DNA of 64,000 nt from Streptosporangium lutulentum (GTDB lineage: Bacteria > Actinomycetota > Actinomycetes > Streptosporangiales > Streptosporangiaceae). Made by a program: the position numbers and the translations under genes. This document shows, piece after piece, positions 18,257 through 28,000 of this stretch. The notes beneath the pieces were generated by a model. That model was not told the origin of the DNA and made no database searches. It worked only from the letters and a program-made list of their open reading frames with translations. The DNA lies in NCBI RefSeq assembly GCF_030811455.1, contig NZ_JAUSQU010000001.1, forward strand, positions 3,782,001 through 3,846,000, read 5' to 3'. Each line of letters begins with the position of its first letter. Position 1 is the stretch's first letter.

Positions 18257-18961
18257 ATGAAGGTACGAACGCCACGTACTGTCCTAGAGGCCGAGGCCAT
18301 TCAGGACGAGCTCAGATCACTGCTCGACCTCACGGGTCCCGGCCCTCGCCGGCCCTCCAGGGTCGCGGGGGTGGACGTGGCATACCGGGGGGAACGGCTG
18401 GCCGCCGCGGTGGCCGTGCTGGACGGCACGACGCTGGAGACCGTCGAGGAGGTCACCGTCGGCGGGCGGGTGACCTTCGACTACGTCCCCGGCCTCCTCG
18501 CCTTCCGTGAGATCCCCGCCCTGCTCGAAGCCCTGGACCGCCTGACCGTCACCCCCGAGCTGATCGTCTGCGACGGGTACGGCCTGGCCCATCCCCGCCG
18601 CTTCGGCCTCGCCTGCCATCTGGGTGTGCTCACCGGGCTGCCCACGATCGGCGTCGGCAAGACGACCTTCGTCGGCGCCTACCCCGACCCCGCCCCCGAG
18701 CGGGGATCCTGGACCGACCTGACGCTGGACGGCGAGGTCGTCGGACGGGTTCTCCGCACCCAGCGGGGGGTCAAACCCGTCTTCGTCTCCGTCGGGCACC
18801 GCGTCGACCTCGACACGGCCTGCCACAACGTCCTCAATCTGACCCCCCGCTACCGTCTGCCGGAGACCACCCGCGTCTCCGACCGTCTGTCACGCCGGGC
18901 TCTGATCGAAGACTGTCGTTCGCTCCTGGTTGGATCTGATCAGCGCAAGAAGATGGGATGA
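18257..18961 (+). CDS. nfi: Endonuclease V
   Basis: 234 aa from MKVRTPRTVLEAEAIQDELR. Conserved catalytic elements are VAGVDVAYRGERLAAAVAVLD (the first metal-binding Asp), FDYVPGLLAFREIPALLEAL (the substrate-binding YxPGxLxFRE signature), ELIVCDGYGLAHPRRFGLACHLG (the second Asp), and PTIGVGKTTFVG. It nicks DNA one base 3' to deaminated purines such as deoxyinosine and, in several species, cleaves inosine in RNA. Its stop overlaps the ankyrin gene start (ATGA), so the two are coupled. Confidence 0.95.
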   Translation: MKVRTPRTVLEAEAIQDELRSLLDLTGPGPRRPSRVAGVDVAYRGERLAAAVAVLDGTTLETVEEVTVGGRVTFDYVPGLLAFREIPALLEALDRLTVTPELIVCDGYGLAHPRRFGLACHLGVLTGLPTIGVGKTTFVGAYPDPAPERGSWTDLTLDGEVVGRVLRTQRGVKPVFVSVGHRVDLDTACHNVLNLTPRYRLPETTRVSDRLSRRALIEDCRSLLVGSDQRKKMG

Positions 18962-19947
18962 CCGTGGGCGACGACGAGTGGGCCGAGGACATCGGCGCAT
19001 GGCGTGACAGCAATCTGGCCCAGATCCGCGAACGGCTGGCAGACGGGCTGGATCCCGGCCGGCTGCTGCCCTGGCTGCGCTCGACGCCGCTGCACCAGGC
19101 CGCCCAGGAGGGAGCGGTCCAGGTGATCGAGCTGCTCCTGGACTCGGGGGCCGCGGTGGACCCGATCGACGGCGACGGCGCCACCCCTCTGTGGGAGGCC
19201 GTACGGCACGGTCAGGACGCCGCCGTCCAGGCTCTCCTCGACGCGGGCGCCGATCCCTGGCGGCCGTGCATCGCCGGACGCTCCCCTGGTGTCCAGGCGA
19301 TGTTCACCGAGCTCGCCGACCTGTTCGTCCACCTTCCCGGAGCCCCCCGCGTCAGCCCTCGGCTGCGCGAGCTTCAGGACACCGTCGACGAGATGATGTT
19401 CTCCTACGAGACCTACAACGAGGACCTCTGCGTCGCCTTCGTCGGCGGAGTGGACGAGGACGAGATCATCCGGCGCCTGGGCGCCGCGCCGGAGCTCTGC
19501 CCGCCGGTGGATCCCACCGAGTTGTGGAAGGCGGAGCAGAGCTCCCCCGTCGAGGTCCTGCGGATCGCCAGCCCGCCGGGGGGCGGGGTCGTGCTCTTCC
19601 AGAGCGGCGGCATCCTGCCGGTGCACGACGGCGTCGGCCGGATGGTCACCACCGGCGGCGGGATCCTGGCCGGGGCGTTCCCGTCCGCCAGTCCCTCGGT
19701 CGACATCTGGCGGGACGGCTTCGCCGTCGCGCGGCCCTCGGTTCACGAGCAGCTCAGCGACAACAGCCTGTTCGAGGTGTGGATGTGCCGTTTCGGCGAC
19801 CGCGGCGCGCACCCCTCCACCGCGATCGAGCGCGCGCTGGCCCTGATGACGCTGCTGACCGCCACCTACATCACCGAAGAGTGGCTGTGGAGCGCTCCGA
19901 TGAGACTCGTCCCGGTTCGGCTTCTGAGCGAAGGCTTGGGTCGATAG
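18958..19947 (+). CDS. Ankyrin-repeat protein
   Basis: 329 aa, start overlapping the endonuclease V stop. Two ankyrin repeats occupy residues ~40-105 (STPLHQAAQEGAVQVIELLL and ATPLWEAVRHGQDAAVQALL). A helical linker and an alpha/beta C-terminal half (about 140-329) follow, with acidic patches (DEMMFSYETYNEDLC, VDEDEI), which I do not recognise. Ankyrin repeats bind partner proteins. Coupling to nfi hints at a DNA-repair or immunity link, but nothing proves it. Confidence 0.8.
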   Translation: MTVGDDEWAEDIGAWRDSNLAQIRERLADGLDPGRLLPWLRSTPLHQAAQEGAVQVIELLLDSGAAVDPIDGDGATPLWEAVRHGQDAAVQALLDAGADPWRPCIAGRSPGVQAMFTELADLFVHLPGAPRVSPRLRELQDTVDEMMFSYETYNEDLCVAFVGGVDEDEIIRRLGAAPELCPPVDPTELWKAEQSSPVEVLRIASPPGGGVVLFQSGGILPVHDGVGRMVTTGGGILAGAFPSASPSVDIWRDGFAVARPSVHEQLSDNSLFEVWMCRFGDRGAHPSTAIERALALMTLLTATYITEEWLWSAPMRLVPVRLLSEGLGR

Positions 19948-19958
19948 AGTCACAAACG

Positions 19959-20507
19959 ATGAAAAAGCACACGATCACCGCGCTGTGGGAAGAGATCCCC
20001 GACGACGCCGACGACCGCGTCCTGGTCCGCGGCGGATTCCGGGTCTACCTGTGCCTCTGCGGCACGCAGCTGGCGGACCGGGCGGCCGCGGAACTGCACG
20101 CGGCGGAGACCAACCAGTGCACCACCTGCCTGGGCTCCACCGTCGAGAACATCCTGCCCAGCTTCTCCCAGCCGTGTACGGCCTGCGCCGGAACCGGCCG
20201 GCGCAAGGCGCAGCTCACCTGGGAACTCGCTTACGTGGAGGCCGAGACCGCGATCCCCGTCGAGATCGTCCGCAAGGTGATCGCCGGCTTCACCGAGCCC
20301 TTCCGGCTCTCACAGGTGGCCGACACGGTCCGGGACCTCCTCGGCCTTCCGGTCGGCCGGCTGCCCGTGGGCCCGCGCGTCCGTGACATCCTGCGACGGC
20401 TCGAAGCGGACGGCGAGCTCGTGCTGGTCTCCGCCCCGGACGAGCTGCTCCGCGGCACCTCCGTCATGCTCTACCGCGACCCCTACTGGCAGCACGCCTC
20501 CGACTGA
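19959..20507 (+). CDS. Cys-rich zinc-ribbon-like hypothetical protein
   Basis: 182 aa, 11 bp downstream of the ankyrin gene. Cysteine pairs suggest two metal sites: YLCLCGTQ near residue 31, NQCTTCLGS near 54 and QPCTACAGTG near 70, the last resembling a DnaJ-type knuckle. The C-terminal third (about 95-175) looks like a winged helix (VADTVRDLLG, RVRDILRRLEADGELVLV). No name can be given. It is probably co-transcribed with nfi and the ankyrin gene, and its end overlaps the convergent small gene by 25 bp. Confidence 0.75.
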   Translation: MKKHTITALWEEIPDDADDRVLVRGGFRVYLCLCGTQLADRAAAELHAAETNQCTTCLGSTVENILPSFSQPCTACAGTGRRKAQLTWELAYVEAETAIPVEIVRKVIAGFTEPFRLSQVADTVRDLLGLPVGRLPVGPRVRDILRRLEADGELVLVSAPDELLRGTSVMLYRDPYWQHASD

Positions 20508-20740
20508 GCGCGGCCGGCGAGATCCTCCCCCAGGACGGGAACCACGATGATCCGCCAGGTAGCCGCAAGCCGACCGTCGACGTCGGTGTCGAAGCGGAGT
20601 GCCAGCGGATCGCGCACCGTCTCCTCCGCCTGATCGAGGCGCCGCACCTGCGTATGCGCAGGACGCCTCAATCCCGGCCCCTCAACCTCCAGCGCCCACC
20701 AGCCCTCGGACCGCTGGGCCGTGACCCGAAACTCGTTCAC
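20483..20740 (-). CDS. Small HicB/DUF1902-like protein
   Basis: 85 aa from a GTG preceded by GGGGGAGGG. The first 50 residues (FRVTAQRSEGWWALEVEG, ending AEETVRDPLALRF) follow the beta-beta-alpha pattern of HicB-type antitoxin domains, but no HicA toxin is present. It lies 21 bp after the TPR-kinase gene and closes the minus-strand operon that begins with hsdM. It may be a regulator or simply an orphan domain. Confidence 0.6.
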   Translation of the reverse strand: MNEFRVTAQRSEGWWALEVEGPGLRRPAHTQVRRLDQAEETVRDPLALRFDTDVDGRLAATWRIIVVPVLGEDLAGRAQSEACCQ

Positions 20741-20761
20741 TCGCCCTCCCCCTCGTCGTCA

Positions 20762-22312
20762 TCAGAGATCCAGGTGGCCCAGGCTCTCTCGCACCCTGAC
20801 CACCGCCGAATGGTCGGAGCCGTACAGACGGCTGAGATCGTCGAGCAGATCGGTGAGTGTACGGCTCGCGGATTCGACATCGCCCGTACTTTTCTCCAGT
20901 TCGCCGATCTGCCGTCGCAGTTCCAGAGTCCGCGGGTCATCCTCCGGATAGACGTGCAGCTCGTCGGCGAGCAGGTCGTTCATCAGACGGAGCGCCAGAC
21001 CGCTGTCCCCGATATGTGCGTGGCATGTGGCTTCTTGCATACGGCACTGGAAGACCCGCTCATCATGAGGGTGATATTGCTTCGCTAGATCCACTGCGAG
21101 CCAGTGAAAAGCAGGGGCGGCGCGGCGATGATCGCCGGCCTCGAAGAGCACGTTGGCGAGTTGCCCGCGAAGATTAAGCACCTCTGGATCCTCCGCACCG
21201 AGGACCCGGCCCGCGGGCTCGGCGACGGCGGCGAGCACCTCGACAGCCTGGCTGTAGCGGGAGTCGCGGGCGAGCGACATCGCCTCACGGCGCGCCCGCT
21301 CGATGTCGCCCCTGCTGAAGTCCCCGTCGCCCGAAGACCGGGAGATCACGGATGCGGCATGTGTGGTCACACCATCGGCGACACCGGTGAAGACCCGGCT
21401 GACCGCGTGGGCGTACATGCGCCGGGGGCTGGGCCCGCACACAGTGATCCCGGGAAGCTGCCCCACACCTGTCACATAGGGAAGCAACCGGTCATGGACC
21501 GTACCGGCATCCGAAGGTCTGTCCTCGATGCGCTTGGCCAGCAACGACAGAATGATCTCGTCCAGCTCGGGTGGCACATCGGACCGAAACTGTCGCACGC
21601 GAGGGGGCGCGGTGTGAATCTGTTGCTCGTACACGCTGTACTCGGTGGGCCCTGTGAACAGTCTCCGGCCCGTGAGCAGTTCGTGCAGGACGCACCCGAG
21701 GGCATATAGGTCGCTCTGCGGCGCGAGCGACCCGGCGCGGACCTGCTCGGGCGGCATGTATGACGCGGTGCCCAGGATCTGACCGGTCCGGCTGAGCCGG
21801 GACAGCTCCGGGTCATGGAGCATGGCCAGGCCGAAGTCGAGCACCTTGAGCGTGCCGTCGGGGCAAAGCGTGATGTTGGAGGGCTTCAGGTCCCGATGGA
21901 GGATCGACCGTTCGTGGGCGGCGCTCAGCACCGCGGCGACCTGAGTCCCGATCGCGGCGACCCAGCCGACGGAAAGAGGCCCCTGCTCGTCGATGACGAA
22001 GTCGAGCGTCACGCCCTCGACGAACTGCATCACCATGAACGGGCGCCGTCCGCGTCGGGGATCGTCGAACGTCCCCGCGTCGTGGATGGCGGGCGTTCCA
22101 GGATGATCCAGTTGCGCCATGATCATCGCCTCGTGGGTGAATCTCCGCTCCAGTTCTGGGTCGGCGACACCGTCAGGGAGCAGGATGAACTTCACGGCGA
22201 CGCGCCGGTCCAAATGCTTGTCGTAACCTCCCCAGACCTCTCCCATGCCTCCCTTGCCAAGGTGCACCTCGTCCAGTTCGTACCGTTCGAGGATGACCGT
22301 ACGCTCAACCAC
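20762..22312 (-). CDS. Soluble Ser/Thr protein kinase with C-terminal TPR-like repeats
   Basis: 516 aa from VVERTVILERYELDEV; that GTG has GGAGG 4 nt upstream, whereas the GTG 18 bp before it has none. All kinase motifs are intact: the Gly loop LGKGGMGEVWGGYD, VAVKFI (catalytic Lys), HRDLKPSNITL, DFGLAM, and TASYMPPEQ in the activation region. From about residue 330 the protein is helical with TPR-like units (DPEVLNLRGQLANVLFEAGD, DERVFQCRMQEATCHAHIGD). No transmembrane helix is present, unlike the common PknB-type receptors. It lies in the same operon as a DNA methylase and a type I RM system, recalling kinase/methylase pairs such as PglW/PglX, but homology to those was not seen. Confidence 0.9.
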   Translation of the reverse strand: MVERTVILERYELDEVHLGKGGMGEVWGGYDKHLDRRVAVKFILLPDGVADPELERRFTHEAMIMAQLDHPGTPAIHDAGTFDDPRRGRRPFMVMQFVEGVTLDFVIDEQGPLSVGWVAAIGTQVAAVLSAAHERSILHRDLKPSNITLCPDGTLKVLDFGLAMLHDPELSRLSRTGQILGTASYMPPEQVRAGSLAPQSDLYALGCVLHELLTGRRLFTGPTEYSVYEQQIHTAPPRVRQFRSDVPPELDEIILSLLAKRIEDRPSDAGTVHDRLLPYVTGVGQLPGITVCGPSPRRMYAHAVSRVFTGVADGVTTHAASVISRSSGDGDFSRGDIERARREAMSLARDSRYSQAVEVLAAVAEPAGRVLGAEDPEVLNLRGQLANVLFEAGDHRRAAPAFHWLAVDLAKQYHPHDERVFQCRMQEATCHAHIGDSGLALRLMNDLLADELHVYPEDDPRTLELRRQIGELEKSTGDVESASRTLTDLLDDLSRLYGSDHSAVVRVRESLGHLDL

Positions 22313-22351
22313 CACGCCTCCGGGCGTCACAAAGGGATCAACAGAGAGAAA

Positions 22352-24292
22352 CTACTCGGGTTGGAGAGTTCCATCGAGAAGGCCGTCGAGGCCGAGCCGT
22401 ACCAGGCTGTCGCTGATCCTTCTGATCTCATGGACGTTCTCTTCAAAAGCGATAAGCCTTCGGAAGACGTCACCGTATATGCGTTGTTCGTCAATGGGCA
22501 GGCGCGGAAGCTGAGCCCGCCGAGGATCCATTCGAGCAGAGGACCCGAGGCGCGTGCTGGCCTCCCCCGTCACTCTGAGACATCCTGCGAGGAAGTGTGG
22601 ATCGAGTCGCTCTGGATCCGCCCGAAATAGCAGAAGTTGAGGACCGAGCGCGGCTCCGGTCTCCTTCGCCACACGGATGACCGGGTCACCGCGAGGAATG
22701 AGCGGAGCGACGACGTCTCCGGATTCGATGACGACCAGCCCCGGTTCGTCCTCGGTGTATCCGCTGGGAGAACGGTCGAGCATAAGGTCTTTGGCTGTCA
22801 GGACGGGGAGAGAGCCTTCCTCAGTGGCCATTTTGAGCGGCCCCTGATGAACGGTCACCACTCCGGCTCTGGCCAGTTCCCCGACGCTGGTCATCGGCAG
22901 CTCCCGCCGCCGCGCCGACGGGGTCAAGGTGGGGATGTCCAGTCGCGCGAGAGCTGCCATCGCATGCTTTCGAGCCTCGATGAACGCCGACGGCTTCGAT
23001 TGACTCAGGCCGCTAACCCGGTGAGCGGGAGTGAGTGCGACCTCTTCGTCGAGCAGATCGATGATTCGCACGGTACGGCTGGCGTCGGGCAGCTCTGCAC
23101 CGTCGTTATAGGCGTGCCATGCGGTTTCCGCGAGTTCGAGATCCTCACCCGCGTTGACCATGAGCACGTCGAAGGTAGGCTGATCATCAAGGTCGGGGCG
23201 GCGGAGCACCCACAGGTCGGGGGCACCGCTGGACGCGGGTGCGGCCCCGGCGGAAAGCGTCATGACTGCGCGCAGCACGCCGGCCCGGAGCAGGTTGCCT
23301 CGGACCCGCCGGCCGGACCGACGGCTGGCTGCGACACCCGGCATCATGATGACGACGAGCCCACCGGGTCGGACGTGAGCGAGACAGTGCTGGAGCCAGG
23401 CCAGCTCGGACTCGCCTCGTGGCGGCAGACCGTACTCCCAGCGTGGATCGCTGGTCAGCTCCTCGTAACCCCAGCCCCGATCGTTGAACGGCGGGTTGCA
23501 CACGACCGCGTCCACCCGCTCCCCCGGGAAGGCGTCGGCCCTCAACGAGTCACCCGACCGGATGACGGCTTCGGTGTCGTGTAACAGCAGCCGGACCGCT
23601 GTCAGCCGGGCCGCCGATTCATTGACGTCCTGGCCGAAGGCCCGGGTGGCTTCCGAGGCCAGCAGCAGCGTGCCGATGCCGCATGACGGATCCATGACGG
23701 TCCCGCCGGACGTTCCGGCGATCCTGACCATCAGCCTGGCCACCTTCTGCGGAGTGACCAGCAGCCGTCGCGAGTGTGCGTCAACGTAGCGAGCGCAGAT
23801 CTCCTCGAAGGTCTCAGCGAACCCCTGCTCCGTTCCGACTTCCGCAATGGCACGGATCAGCGCAGGATCAATCTCCAGCTCGTGCGAGAGCTCCCCGGGC
23901 AGATCTGTCACCGTTCGGGAGACAGCGGCTGGAAGCTGCTTGAGCATCTGGTCGTCACTGAGGCGAGAGAGCTTCTTCCAGCCCGAGGGGTCTCGCCGTA
24001 GGTAAAGAAGAAACGCGCCCGTGTAGCCGACCGCCTCACCGAGGCGAAGATCGTCTCCTACGGTCCGGAGCCACTGCCAGATTCGCTCCAGAGGTGGCAC
24101 CTCGACATATCTGCCATGTCGGCGCAGCCACTGCTCGACCTGGCCCAGGGAGAACGCCGGGCTGGTGGCTGTGCCACCCACCGGCTGCGGAAAGTCGTCG
24201 AAACGCTTGCGCCAGTTACTCACCGCCGCCCGGCCCACGTCCGCGAGCCGCGCGACGTCGGCGGCATTGACCGTGACATCGTCTCGCATCAT
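22352..24292 (-). CDS. HTH-N6-adenine DNA methylase with HsdS-like C-terminal region
   Basis: 646 aa; ATGATG start overlapping the metallopeptidase stop, SD GGAAGGA. Residues ~1-60 are a small HTH (VARLADVGRAAVSNWRKR, then SLGQVEQWLRRHGR). The N6_Mtase domain follows, with SAM motif I MDPSCGIGTLLLASEA near 205 and catalytic motif IV VVCNPPFNDRGWGYEEL near 265. The last ~200 residues (SVGELARAGVVTVHQGPLK, ...AQLPRLPIDEQRIYGDVFRRL) resemble a target-recognition half of HsdS. It could methylate one site alone as a combined M/S protein. Being the second methylase in this operon is unusual. Confidence 0.85.
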   Translation of the reverse strand: MMRDDVTVNAADVARLADVGRAAVSNWRKRFDDFPQPVGGTATSPAFSLGQVEQWLRRHGRYVEVPPLERIWQWLRTVGDDLRLGEAVGYTGAFLLYLRRDPSGWKKLSRLSDDQMLKQLPAAVSRTVTDLPGELSHELEIDPALIRAIAEVGTEQGFAETFEEICARYVDAHSRRLLVTPQKVARLMVRIAGTSGGTVMDPSCGIGTLLLASEATRAFGQDVNESAARLTAVRLLLHDTEAVIRSGDSLRADAFPGERVDAVVCNPPFNDRGWGYEELTSDPRWEYGLPPRGESELAWLQHCLAHVRPGGLVVIMMPGVAASRRSGRRVRGNLLRAGVLRAVMTLSAGAAPASSGAPDLWVLRRPDLDDQPTFDVLMVNAGEDLELAETAWHAYNDGAELPDASRTVRIIDLLDEEVALTPAHRVSGLSQSKPSAFIEARKHAMAALARLDIPTLTPSARRRELPMTSVGELARAGVVTVHQGPLKMATEEGSLPVLTAKDLMLDRSPSGYTEDEPGLVVIESGDVVAPLIPRGDPVIRVAKETGAALGPQLLLFRADPERLDPHFLAGCLRVTGEASTRLGSSARMDPRRAQLPRLPIDEQRIYGDVFRRLIAFEENVHEIRRISDSLVRLGLDGLLDGTLQPE

Positions 24293-25008
24293 CGTCCTTC
24301 CGCCGGGAGCCACAGGTCGGGGCCGAGACGGCGCAGGCGCTCACGGCAGTCCTCGTAGTCGGGCATCGTCCGCTCGACCAGCCGCCAGAACTCCGCGCTG
24401 TGATCATGACGCAGCAGATGGGCCAGCTCGTGGACCAGGACGTAGTCGACCAGCGTAGGCGGCAGCTGCATCGTCGCCCAGTGAATGTTGACCGCCCCCG
24501 AGGGGGAGCACGACCCCCAGCGATACCCCAGCGGCAAGACTCGCAGACCGACCACGTCGACTCCCATGCGTGAGGCCCACGGCTTGATCCGCCGTTTCAG
24601 CCAGGCCTCACCGACCCGGCTGTACCACCGGACCAGCTCGCGGGCCCCGCCGTCCCTGCTGAGCTCCAGACGCCCGCGGACGAGCCGGACCTCGGATGGA
24701 GGGTCGACGATCCGCAGCCGATAGGACCTGCCGAGATAGGAGAACCCCTCACCGGAGACATATTGCCTGTCCGGTCGGGACTCCCCCAGCTCACGCCGCT
24801 CGGCGAGCTTGCCGTACAGCCAGGACCGCTTCGCCTCGACCACCTTGACCAGCTCATCACGGGACACCTGAGGCGGGACGACCGCGCTGACCGAGGCATC
24901 CCGTTCGACGGTGAGCCGCACGCTTCTGCGGCGCGGGCTCACCGACACATTGACGTCAAGATCGCAGACGTGCAGGACACCAGGAAAATCACTCACGGTC
25001 ATCAGCAT
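24289..25008 (-). CDS. YgjP-type zinc metallopeptidase (DUF45, SprT/WSS1-like)
   Basis: 239 aa from MLMTVSDFPG, 7 nt after the hsdR stop. The N-terminal beta-rich part (VSPRRRSVRLTVERD) and the YRWGSCSPSGAVNIHW segment (near 160) precede the gluzincin motif VLVHELAHLLRHDHSAEFW (near 195-213), which supplies the HExxH-like HELAH and a third His. YgjP proteins commonly neighbour hsdR. WSS1 relatives digest proteins crosslinked to DNA, so a role in clearing or regulating the restriction complex is possible, but this is inference. Confidence 0.9.
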   Translation of the reverse strand: MLMTVSDFPGVLHVCDLDVNVSVSPRRRSVRLTVERDASVSAVVPPQVSRDELVKVVEAKRSWLYGKLAERRELGESRPDRQYVSGEGFSYLGRSYRLRIVDPPSEVRLVRGRLELSRDGGARELVRWYSRVGEAWLKRRIKPWASRMGVDVVGLRVLPLGYRWGSCSPSGAVNIHWATMQLPPTLVDYVLVHELAHLLRHDHSAEFWRLVERTMPDYEDCRERLRRLGPDLWLPAEGR

Positions 25009-25015
25009 GCCAGGC

Positions 25016-28000
25016 TCAGTTCCTGGGGATGTACTGCCGGTTGCTCTTGACCACGTCGAAGAGCTGAGCGGCGAGTTTGGGGAGCTGGCTGAACTCGCCG
25101 ACCCTCGCATCGTCCAGGACGCGGAAGATGCGTCGGAGAAAGTCCTCCTGATCCACCTGCTTGCCCGCGCTCCAGAAGTCAGTGCGGTGAATGGTCTCGG
25201 CCGCGACCCGGTGCAGGGTTCTGGCGACGTCGGCGAGGTGCTCGCTCTGGGCGTCGTCGGCGGAGGTGGCGGTCTCGGTGAGGATCACTCCGTACAGCGC
25301 GCTCTCCACCTTGCTGAGCCCGAATGGGTTCTCCGGCTGCTCATCCTTCACCTGGGTCAGAAGGTCGCGCAGTGCGATGACCTGCTGCTCCCAGTCGGTG
25401 GCGAGCTGCTCCAGGATCTCCTCCAGCCGCTCACTCAGCTGCTGGTAACGGGCCGGGTCTTCGGCCAGGTGGATGCTGATGTGGTACCGGATGGCATGTT
25501 CCATCTCCGATGCCTTGGCACGGGGTCCGGGCAGCGCCTCCACCTTCTCCGCGAAGTCGGGGGCGGTGAGTGCGATCGGCGGGAGCTTCTGCTCGATGCC
25601 GAGCGACGTGATGTGCTCGTCGATCAGCGCGCGGATCTTCTCACCGTACGCGGCGGGGTCGAACTCGCCGCCATCGTCGCGATAGCGCCGCGTCGCCGTC
25701 ATCTTGATCACCGTGAACCGCTTGGCGTCCGCGAGGTACGGCTTGGCCGCCGGATCCGGCAGGACGGCGTTCACAGTCTTGAGGAAGCGCGTGAGCGCGA
25801 CGTTGAATCTGTCGCGCAGCTCGGGATCCGCCAGCAGCTGCACGCAGTCCTCGATGTCCTCCAGGTTGCTGAACATCAGGCGCAGCCGGTCCCGCTGCGG
25901 CTCCAGTTTGGCGATCTCGGCCCGAGGGTCTTTCATCGCGTTCTCGACGTCTTGCGTGTCGTCGGTGTCGAAGTCGTCGCGGGCGTAGATCCGCAGCGCT
26001 TCGAGCAGGTTCTTGGCCACGCCGCGGTAGTCGACCACGTAGCCGAAGTCCTTGCCGTCGGAGGTCCGGTTGACCCGGGCGACGGCCTGCAGCAGCTCGG
26101 CCTCCTGCAGGTTCCGGTCCAGATACATGACCTGCTCGATCGGCGCGTCGAACCCGGTCAGCAGCATCGACTTCACGATGACGAACCCGATGTCGGACTC
26201 GTCGTACGAGGTGGTGAAGCCTTCGATCCGCTTGGCCTGCTTCTCCGGCTCGGTCCACTCCCTGTAGCGGCTCTCGTCATGGGCGTCTCCGGCGGAGATG
26301 ATCGGGACGAAGTCCATGCGCTTGAGCAGGTCGAGGTGGCGGGCGGCGTTCACCAGGTAGGCCTGGCGCGGCTTGAGCTCGTCGGACGGGGTCTGGAGGA
26401 TCTTCTCGGGCAGCCGTTCGATCTCCCGGACCAGCTCGTCCCTGGCGGCGATGAGCGCCTCGCGATAGCGGACGGTCGCCTCCCGGTCGGCGGCGACGAC
26501 CTGTGCCTTGAAGCCCTCGGGCAGGATCTTGCCGACGTAGTGCCGCAGCATGTGCTTGGCCTTGGCCGCGATGAGCTGCTCGGCCACCGACACCTGGCCC
26601 TTGGTGGCGTAGCGCCGCTGAAGCTGCTCCCGCTCTTCCTCCGTCAGCTCGTCCAGGTCCTCCTCGAAGACCTCGTCGAGATCCCGGCCGTCGCGGACCG
26701 CGCCCTTGACCGTGTGACCCTCGTAGAGGATCGGCACGATCACACCGTCCTCCTCCGCCTCCTTGAGGCGGTATTTGTCGATGAAGCTGCCGAAGAGCTC
26801 CTCGCTGGTCTTCCGCAGGCCCTTCTTGGTCATGATGGGCGTGCCGGTGAAGCCGATCCTGGCCGCGTTGGGCAGCGCCTCCCGGAGATTGGCGCCGAGC
26901 GCGGCGGTGTGCGAACGGTGCGCCTCGTCGATCAGCACAATGATCGACTCGTCGGCGTTCACCTCACCCAGCGCCACTCCCGCGGCCAGCCCCTCGCTGC
27001 CCCCGCCACCGTCCTGGTTCTTCTGGATCATCACGAAGACCACGCCGGGCCCGTGCTTGGCGAGAATCGTCCTGGCCCGCGCCGCGCTCTTGGCGATGTC
27101 CACCTTCTCATTGCTGAGGTTCATGGTCTCGCTGAGCTGTCCCTGGAGCTGGGTGCGGTCGGTGACCACGACGACCTTGATGTTCTTCAGGTCGCCGGTG
27201 GAGCGGAGCTTACGGACCAGGAAGGTCATCGTGAGGCTCTTGCCGGAGCCCTGGGTGTGCCAGATGATCCCGCCGCGCCTGTCGTGCACGCCGTCATGAG
27301 CCCGGGTCTTGCCGGTCCGCAGCCGCTTGATCGTCCTGTCCACCGCCCTGAACTGCTGGTATCTCGGGGCGGCCTTGATGGTCTTTCCCTGGTCGGTGGT
27401 CATGAACGTCACGTAGTTGTGGACGATGTCGAGCAGCCTGCCGGGGTTGAGCACGGCCGCCGCCAGGATCTCCTGCCGGCTGAGCTGGGCGGGGGTCTTG
27501 CCGCGCTCCATGGCGAGCTGCTCCCTGGTCAGCGGGTACGGGTCACGCCAGGGCACGTAATGCTCGAACCTGGCGGTGACAGTGCCGAGCTTGGCCTCCT
27601 CGCCGCTGCTCACGATCGTGAGCTGCACAGTGTGAAAGAGCTTCTGGTTGCCGGTACGGCTGTCGCTGGGCCGCTGTTCGGCGTAGTCGAGGATTTGGTT
27701 GACGGCCTTTTCCAGGTTGCTGGTCCTGGGCTCCTTGCACTCCACAACGACGAGCGGGATGCCGTTCACGAACAGCACCATGTCGGGGATGATCGGCTTG
27801 CCCTGGGTGCCGGGGATGTCCAGCCGAAACTGGTTGACGACCGTGAACTCGTTGTTCTGCGGCGTCTTCCAGTCGATGAAGTGGACCGGCCGCCCCTTGC
27901 CGCCCTCCCAGCCCTGCACGCCGTCCACGACCGTGCCCTTGATCAGTAGATCGGTGGCCTTCTGGTTGGCTTCGAGGAGGCTGCTAGAGGGGATGCGGGT

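Noticed and set aside
24911-27949. 1012-aa open frame on the plus strand opposite hsdR
   Set aside because: Antisense shadow of a GC-rich gene; composition is Val/Leu/Gly/Asp-rich without motifs, whereas hsdR shows all family motifs on the other strand.
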